A stretch of DNA of 64,000 nucleotides from Neoceratodus forsteri (taxonomy: Eukaryota; Chordata; Ceratodontiformes; Ceratodontidae), in contig CM057451.1 of the NCBI GenBank assembly GCA_016271365.2, forward strand, positions 494,005,501 through 494,069,500. The letters are read 5' to 3'. A program made the position numbers and the translations under genes. The notes beneath the pieces were generated by a model. It had not been told where the DNA came from and made no database searches. It worked only from the letters and a program-made list of their open reading frames with translations. Below are positions 58,501 to 64,000 of the stretch, one piece after another (the first letter of the stretch is position 1; the number at the start of each line of letters is the position of its first letter).

Positions 58501-60043
58501 GGGACCAGACAGGGCAAACCCCTATCAGGAACCCATTTCACCCCAGGGCATCTCCTAGTCCCCATTACTCCAATCCAGCCGCTTGGTTCCACTATCCTGA
58601 GAGGTCCGAAGCCCCCACCCCTATACCTTCTCCTAACAATCCCCAGTGCAAGACATTGAGTATAGACTTCAGCCGGCAAATGAGGACAATCATAGGGAAG
58701 GAGGCCACAGAGCGCCACAGGAGAATAGAGCCTGATGGGGAGAGCCCCCTGCTAACACATTATAAAACAAACAAACCAAACAATTTAACAATCTAATAAC
58801 AATAAGTTAAAAAATCCCTCACAGCAACCACATCTAGCACTTTCCAAATACAATTATAATACACATTCAATTACAAATAAATGCCAACAGATAAATCAAT
58901 ATAAAAGGGTTTTAATGATGTGTCTCTCAACCCCACCATCACCCTTTAAAAGTCCAACAGCACATAAAAACTACAAGTGAAAAGTACAGATCAGAGGCCC
59001 TCTCACGACCTCCCAAAGGGGACACTTGAAATTAAGACCAGTAAGTCACCAGTTCTTATCTCTTTTTTCCCAGTCCCGATAATTAAAGGAATCCAGAGTT
59101 TGGAAAATCATTCCACACAGTCCAGACAAATAGCAAATTCAGCTATACCACAGAACGGGACGAGCCCTAGCGACAATCCAAATCCCCCAAGGAGCGTTCA
59201 GGCCACACACCAGTTCCCTCTCAGAGCCAGCAGCTTGCTTCTTGTCCTGATGTACCAACAATCCAGGAGGATGTGCAGTCTCCCCAAACAGCAGCAGCCA
59301 AAGCCGAAAGAAACCCCTGAGGCCCGCACCGGTTTGCAGCCACCCCAATGTCACTCCCCAGGGTCAGGGCCCCAGACCTAGAGAGGCCGAATGACCACCC
59401 CAAGACTGAAAACCTCCTGGGGCAACCAAAAACTTCACCCTCCAGTGAGCTTCCGATCAGTCCCCTCACCCACTGGGAGTGAAAATAGAGCGCTTCTCTC
59501 CGCTGCGGCAATGGGTCTTGGCCCAGCTCAGTTCCTAATTTCCCGACAAGTTCAGTCTGCAGACAATAGAAACAGATGCCAGTCTCAGGCCAACTCACCA
59601 CCTCTTTCTGAGTTGGGCAATGCCAAGGGGAAGAACATATCAAACACATGGGATTCCAGACCACCCAGTCAGTCCAGGAGAATCCTCCTCAACACGAACC
59701 CTGAGAAACTCCCACAGCAATCTCCGGATGTCCCAGTAAATCCACAGAATCTCAGTAGGTCCACAGTCACTAGAGTCAGGGATGTACAACATATGCTCCG
59801 CGCCCTCAGATAACTATTTCCAGGGAAAAAGCAGGGCTCAAGCAAGTGGCCCACAATAGTAGTAGTGAAAGTATGCGAATCCAAAAAACCAAAAATCGTC
59901 AACAAACAGCAGAACAGCAAGAACCAAAAAACGAACTTAAAACACACAAACTTAAAATTAACTTTAGATAATACTAAAAATAAAACTGCTACTGCTGCAG
60001 CAAACTCAAGGCAGACCCATACCAGTCACCATCTTGCCTGAGG
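55520..60043 (-). mobile_element. L2-clade LINE, near full length, inserted in the L1
   Basis: Bounded by a 4-bp duplication TGTT (55516-55519, 60044-60047); removing it joins L1 endonuclease sequence in frame as DDWN-ILPTQ. The 3' end on the minus strand is a short run of GATT units. 58719-60043 is a 5' region of about 1.3 kb without a credible long frame, followed by endonuclease and reverse transcriptase. A 5' end starting CCTCAGGCAAGATGG is consistent with a complete insertion. Confidence 0.87.
55642..58450 (-). pseudogene. L2-clade LINE ORF2 (endonuclease and reverse transcriptase)
   Basis: The endonuclease starts with NARSIKNKTAMMADLI (58430-58391) and includes ACITETWLDE (catalytic Glu), GGVAFGFRSEL, MLGDFNAWVND (58047) and HSHSLDLVFL. 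A linker with RPRSPWFDGTLRELR (57600) follows, then CNEFARFFADKV (57340). RT: GKVFEKVVALQLEDHL (56956), SFREWHSIEMALVQVLND, motif A VLLDLSAIFDTVHHGVL (YLDLSAAFD type), motif B CGVPQGSILSPMLFAV, motif C HCYADDTQLYLSF (56500). The C-terminal frame 56409-55642 is open for 255 codons and has the L2 signature TSRLDYCNALYLG, QLVQNAAARLLTG and LRDLHWLPI. Breaks lie near 58041, 57855, 57540 and 56405. Motif A has Ile for Ala after SA; the catalytic Asp pair is present. Confidence 0.87.
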
Positions 60044-62658
60044 TGTTCCAGTCATCTCCCATGATTATGGGGGATGAAAGGAAGGGACAAGTTTATCCGC
60101 CAAATTCCATGAAGAAAACAGGATCTCCTCCCACCGGGCGATAAATGCTACCCAGGACCACCTCTAAGCACTCCAACAGACCTTTAACAAAGACAAACTG
60201 ACCCAGAGGAACAGAGGTGATTTGATCTGCTTGGAAGGAGACATTCTGGTGTATGAGAATAGCTACCCCTTTGCTCGTGGTTGAGTCACCAGAGGCGAAC
60301 ACCTGACCGACATAGCCAATTAGCCTCCTGTGGGAGAAGGTGCATTTCCCGGAGAAACATAATATGGGCCTGAAGTGAGGAGAGGTGCTTAAGCATCTGG
60401 TACCTTTTGAGATGGTCTCTAATTCCCCGAACATTCCAGGTTAGGAATTTAATGATGTTATTAGCCATGGTCATACTACAGAGCAGCAGTAGTACAGTGA
60501 ATGAAATTAATAAGACACACTCCGATCCCCCTCTTCACCCACCCACCCCCATCTTGAAACTACCCCATCGGTTAACTTTTGCAGTGAAACCAAGAAATCT
60601 TGAAACCACCAGTACAAAGCAAAGTGCCTTAGTAGAATATAACCATCTGTATAACTTAAACATCTGACTAACCAATGAGGATGGAGCATCCTCCAGATTA
60701 CACCTTCTTCGCACCCCCACCCTTAACAGACTAAAACTTAAACATGTAACATGAGCTAGCAAAACTGGATAAACCCAAAAACGTAATGGTACCCCCCCCA
60801 ATAGCTATACACAATGGCCCCCAGAATGATCCTGATTACAAATGTGTGTTCTAAATAGCATAACAGGGAGGACCAGTTCTCCATGGCCCTCTCGGTACCC
60901 ACCCCAACTTAGGAAAAGGCAAAATAAGGTTGACTGCAGAGGACTGTAGGGGAGCACGAACTTGTAAATCAAGACAGGCAGTATGAAGAGGCTCACCCCA
61001 CCTGTACCCAAGTTATTTTTCCCAGTTACCATACTGGTCAAGTGACATGACAATTAGGAGAAGGTATAGAGCCATCCCCCCGACTAGCCAGTATGTGAAG
61101 AATGCCATTCCACAGAACCTTAGCCCACCCTAGAGCTCCCCACCCATCCATCCATCCATCCAAATAGCAATCAGAAAATAGCCAAGTAAAACACCATTAA
61201 TCTAGACCTGCATAGGTCTGCCTACCTGAGGAAAGGTTCATTCATTTAGTGGTAATGAACATTGATATTCTGCCCCGGTGATGTATCTGCAGAGGAGAGC
61301 GAGGAAAAGCAGGCATGGTTGAATAGAGGGCTCAGAGCAGAAAGCATAACAGGAAAGAAGCAAAGAGAAAAAAGGATCGAGATGGAGTAGAGAAAGACCT
61401 TCGAGGAGGAAAGGACAAGACAAGGCTAACCACAGCACCTTGGAAGGGGGGTTATCGAGTGGCTGCCTTGAAAAAACAGAACAAACAGTTAAGGCTGTCT
61501 GCAGGCTGGACATCAGTGGGGTAGAAAGATTGTAGGCCGAATACCTGTCCAGAATATAAACCACAGCCATGGGGGCAACAGAATTGACAGATCAATAAAA
61601 GCAAACCAAACCCCCAGAGTCCCCCATAGAGTCTGAAGCTTGGTTCAGACCAAATTGGATCCAGTGGGAACCAAAACACAGCAGGACCAGGTCCATAGGA
61701 ATCTCACCCCCAAGGAAACCAAGATGTAATCCGGATGTTCCTGTCACCAAAACCGGCCACTAAAGGTGGACCAAACCCACAATGAATGCTAGGCAAACCT
61801 GTTGTCACCAGGTCTCTGAGTCCCAGACCGAGCCAGATAGATCCAAAGAGAGCACACAGCCCCTGCAATTGGGAAAATAGGGGAAGAATGCTCACAGTCA
61901 CAAATCCATGACCGGTCTCATCGGAGTCGACATGCCAAATGATCAACCAGGGAAAAGGAGAGCAAACAAGGTACATCACTGTCTAAATGAGCCAGAAGGT
62001 ATCCCAGTGCCATAATAGGGTAGCTCATTTGTTCTTCAACAAATCCAGAAGACAGGCAGCTAACTCCTTGGAGGCCTGAGCCGGAGTATCAAATGAAAGC
62101 CAGGTACTGGCGATGAGGGGCTGTGGGCGGGCTGGGTAAGCCATCTTAAACCTGATACCAGCCGCCAGTAACTTGCTCATGATTGGGTGAAAAGTGGCCC
62201 TCTTTCGTCACGTTTCCAACAGTAGATCTTGAGTAATGAGGAGGGGCATCCCCTCCCAGAGGATCACCTGCAACTCCCTCGATTTTGACAACACGTGCTG
62301 CTTCTCCAAGTAGTTTAAAAATTTAATTATGATGGGCCTGGGAGGTGCATTGTCCAGGGGGGCGAGGGAGAAGTGAGCAGTGGGCCCACTCAATCTGATA
62401 GGTAGGGTTGTGAGGAGAGGGGCCCACCACCTTGGTAAGCAGCTTTTGTAAAAAGGAGATCGCAGATGAGCCTTCCTCAGCCTCTGATAGCACAAAGATC
62501 AGGACGTTGTTCTGCCAGCTTCAGCCCATAACATCTGTTTTGAGCTGGGACTTGTGAATTTGTTGCCTAAGCTTGACAATCTCAGGGTCAATTCTGTCAT
62601 GCCAGCCCTTCAAGAATGCAGCACGAGCCTCCGCATCACCGATTCTGTGGGTCGGGTC
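60044..62658 (-). mobile_element. Tx1-like L1 (second copy), 5' part with ORF1 and endonuclease
   Basis: ORF2 begins MTMANNIIKFLTWNVRGIRD at 60474, keeps FLREMHLL, STTSKGVAIL and LGSIYRP, and runs to PIIMGDDWN at 60044, where the L2 LINE breaks it. Upstream, 60475-61980 is the spacer between ORF1 and ORF2 without a credible frame. ORF1 remains are at 61980-62655: NNVLIFVLSEAEEG near 62510, then PRPIIIKFLNYLEKQHVL and VILWEGMPLLITQDLLL (62208-62340), the same RRM and C-terminal blocks seen in the first L1. The 5' side is cut at 62658 by a hAT element, so the coiled coil and 5' UTR lie beyond the window. Confidence 0.83.
61144..61161 (+). repeat. (CCAT)n microsatellite
   Basis: About four CCAT units in the L1 spacer. 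Confidence 0.85.
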
Positions 62659-63116
62659 TAGAGATGCAGCGAATTTTTAATCCGCTGGCAAAGTGAAGGC
62701 GAAGTGGACACTTCACGTTGGCGGAGCACAACGCAAAGTGGGCACTGTAAAGTGCTCACTTCGCGTTATCATTATTACTTTGCATTGCCATTATGCCTTA
62801 ATGCGAAGTAAGGTGAAGTGACAAGTAAATAGGCAGCCCCCCACACATCACATGGCTTACAGTACTGTAAGTCACATGCTTTAGCCAGGCAGGAAGGAAG
62901 TGAGTCCGAGAAGCAGTTTCACTTTCTCCTTTGCATGCATAGAGGGAGAAGGCTTTGTGAGAGAGCAGTGTAGAGTCAGTGACTGAAAGTGCTTTATTGC
63001 CTTTCTGTGAAAAAAACAGCTCTTTTAAAAGCTATACCTTTATTTAGTTTTTGTATTGTGTTTGTGATTTCTTTTGGTAGTGAATTTTTTTTTTATAAGT
63101 TTTGTTTTGTTTTGTT

Positions 63117-63154
63117 TGTGTGTGTGACTGTGTGTGTGTGTGTGTGTGTGTGTG
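63117..63154 (+). repeat. (TG)n microsatellite
   Basis: TG run interrupted once by AC, after a TTTTG-rich stretch. Confidence 0.93.
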
Positions 63155-63408
63155 CTGGGGACTTGTGTGGGAAGGATGGACTCTGGAGAAGACAAGTCGC
63201 TGGCCTGTGGGTGCGGTCAGAGGAGGGGAGTGCAGACACGTGGGGGCGGTCGTGTGATGCTGGACCGCTCCCGACTCCTGGGTGTTGCTTCCCCCCAGTG
63301 GATGTGGTGGTCAGGACAGACTCATGCTCAGTGGTGGCAGTGGCTAGCATCAGTCCCAGTGGTGGTGTTGGTGGTCTGGGGTAGCCTACCGCCTTTTAAC
63401 AACTTCAG

Positions 63409-64000
63409 TTAAAACCTGCCAACGTTAACCACATCATCATCCTCATAAAGAAAGCTGCCCTCACGGTCATCTATGTCTGAAGTCTGACCACTGGGAAATT
63501 CTTTCTCCATTGTGTCATCATCTACATCAGTGGTGGGCCGTTTCAGGCAGCCACTGCCAGTGCCACCAGGATGGTCCATTTCCACATCACCAAAACCACC
63601 ATGACTAGGCTGGGGTACGAATACCAAGGTTGCAGTCTGTGCTGGTATGTGCCTCTCATTCATTTTAATGAATGTTAGCAAACTAACATTTGCAGGAGTC
63701 AGGTTTGTCCGACGATCTCTGACTATTGCACCTGCTGAGCTGAACACCCTCTCAACACTTACACTGGAGGGTGGGCATGTGAGGTACTTCAGTGCCACTG
63801 CAGTCAGCTCTGGACATTCACTGACCTTTCCACTCCAGTACAAAAGAGGATCTTCAGTTATTGTCAGATGCCTGTTTTCAGACAAATATGACTCAACCAT
63901 TCTCTGAGCTGCACTAAGTCCAGTTGTTGATGCATCATCCTGTTCTCCCGAATCATTTATTTCACAAATACCCACTTGGGACAAAGCCTCCCAAAGTGGG
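63409..64000 (-). CDS. hAT transposase, C-terminal part (hATC dimerisation domain), partial
   Basis: The frame is open from the window edge to a TAA at 63409-63411, at least 190 codons; the start lies beyond 64000. It carries the hATC dimerisation block of BED-type hAT transposases: DPLLYWSGKV, LKYLTCPPSSVSVERVFSSA (Ser-Val-Glu-Arg-x-Phe-Ser core), GAIVRDRRTNLTPANVSLL and FIKMNERHI (about 63830-63650). The tail is acidic, with FLYEDDD close to the stop. The catalytic RNase H-like domain is not in view. It could be an intact transposase or a ZBED-like gene of hAT origin. A hAT terminus at 62659 on its 3' side favours an ordinary transposon. No stop or frameshift is seen in the visible part, unlike the hAT at 34461-36804. 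Confidence 0.85.
   Translation of the reverse strand, partial: PLWEALSQVGICEINDSGEQDDASTTGLSAAQRMVESYLSENRHLTITEDPLLYWSGKVSECPELTAVALKYLTCPPSSVSVERVFSSAGAIVRDRRTNLTPANVSLLTFIKMNERHIPAQTATLVFVPQPSHGGFGDVEMDHPGGTGSGCLKRPTTDVDDDTMEKEFPSGQTSDIDDREGSFLYEDDDVVNVGRF

Larger units (their letters stand above)
62659..64000 (-). mobile_element. hAT transposon, 3' part, continues past the window
   Basis: The left boundary starts TAGAGATGCAGCGAA, of the TAGRGATGCACCGA-like type seen at hAT ends, exactly where L1 ORF1 stops being readable. It holds a subterminal inverted repeat (AAGTGGGCACTGTAAAGTGCTCACTT, given as AAGTGGGCACT and AGTGCTCACTT, 62735-62762), about 650 bp of 3' non-coding sequence with a (TG)n run, and the C-terminal end of a transposase on the minus strand. 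The other end, and any 8-bp duplication, are outside. Confidence 0.78.

Noticed and set aside
1..64000. A bacterial-style operon, toxin-antitoxin or defence system
   Set aside because: All coding sequence found is eukaryotic transposon protein, often with introns and frame damage; no bacterial ribosome-binding sites or gene clusters are present.

Overview
This looks like vertebrate nuclear DNA from a repeat-rich genome. I find no host protein-coding gene, tRNA, rRNA gene or CRISPR array. Nearly everything recognisable is a transposable element, most of them decayed: Tx1-like L1 LINEs, CR1-group and L2-clade LINEs, Penelope-like elements with GIY-YIG domains, PIF/Harbinger DNA transposons and hAT transposons. 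That mix is typical of amphibians, non-avian reptiles and fishes rather than birds or placental mammals. The CR1-group tails (repeats of TCTATGTTTC) and the large Harbinger and hAT share make an amphibian, perhaps a caecilian, my first guess. The species call is inference and weak.

Layout. 1-4874 is most of a Harbinger transposon with convergent MYB-like and transposase genes; its right end is at 4874. 5095-7516 is copy 1 of an unclassified element built around ~295-bp tandem units. 7590-13767 is a Tx1-like L1 flanked by 13-bp target duplications, with an open ORF1 and a broken ORF2. 15731-22140 holds two CR1-group LINEs on the minus strand; the second is nearly full length, with an ORF1 esterase remnant and a duplicated 5' region. 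24205-26528 is a plus-strand CR1-group LINE, followed directly by a Penelope-like fragment (26529-27682). 28427-28512 is a near-perfect hairpin. 31705-33978 is a minus-strand CR1-group LINE, head-to-head with a plus-strand one (33985-39410) that is itself split by a hAT element (34304-38443). 39435-42180 is a second, different Penelope-like element. 44505-46424 is a non-autonomous Harbinger relative with inverted minisatellite arms. 46470-51862 is another LINE, split by copy 2 of the tandem-unit element (47961-51313, opposite orientation to copy 1). 51866-62658 is a second Tx1-like L1 on the minus strand, interrupted by an almost complete L2-clade LINE (55520-60043) and cut at its 5' side by a hAT transposon that runs off the window (62659-64000).

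How the parts relate. The window is a set of nested insertions. Three host elements read through cleanly once the insert is ignored, which gives precise junctions: the tandem-unit element in a LINE, L2 in L1, and hAT in a CR1-group LINE. There is no operon-like cooperation between genes. The functional links are those of autonomous elements (Harbinger transposase plus MYB-like partner; LINE ORF1 plus ORF2) and of a non-autonomous element that could be moved by the Harbinger proteins.

The least explained objects are the tandem-unit element with a conserved hairpin in each unit (two copies) and the fold-back Harbinger derivative. No new cellular or defence system is visible.
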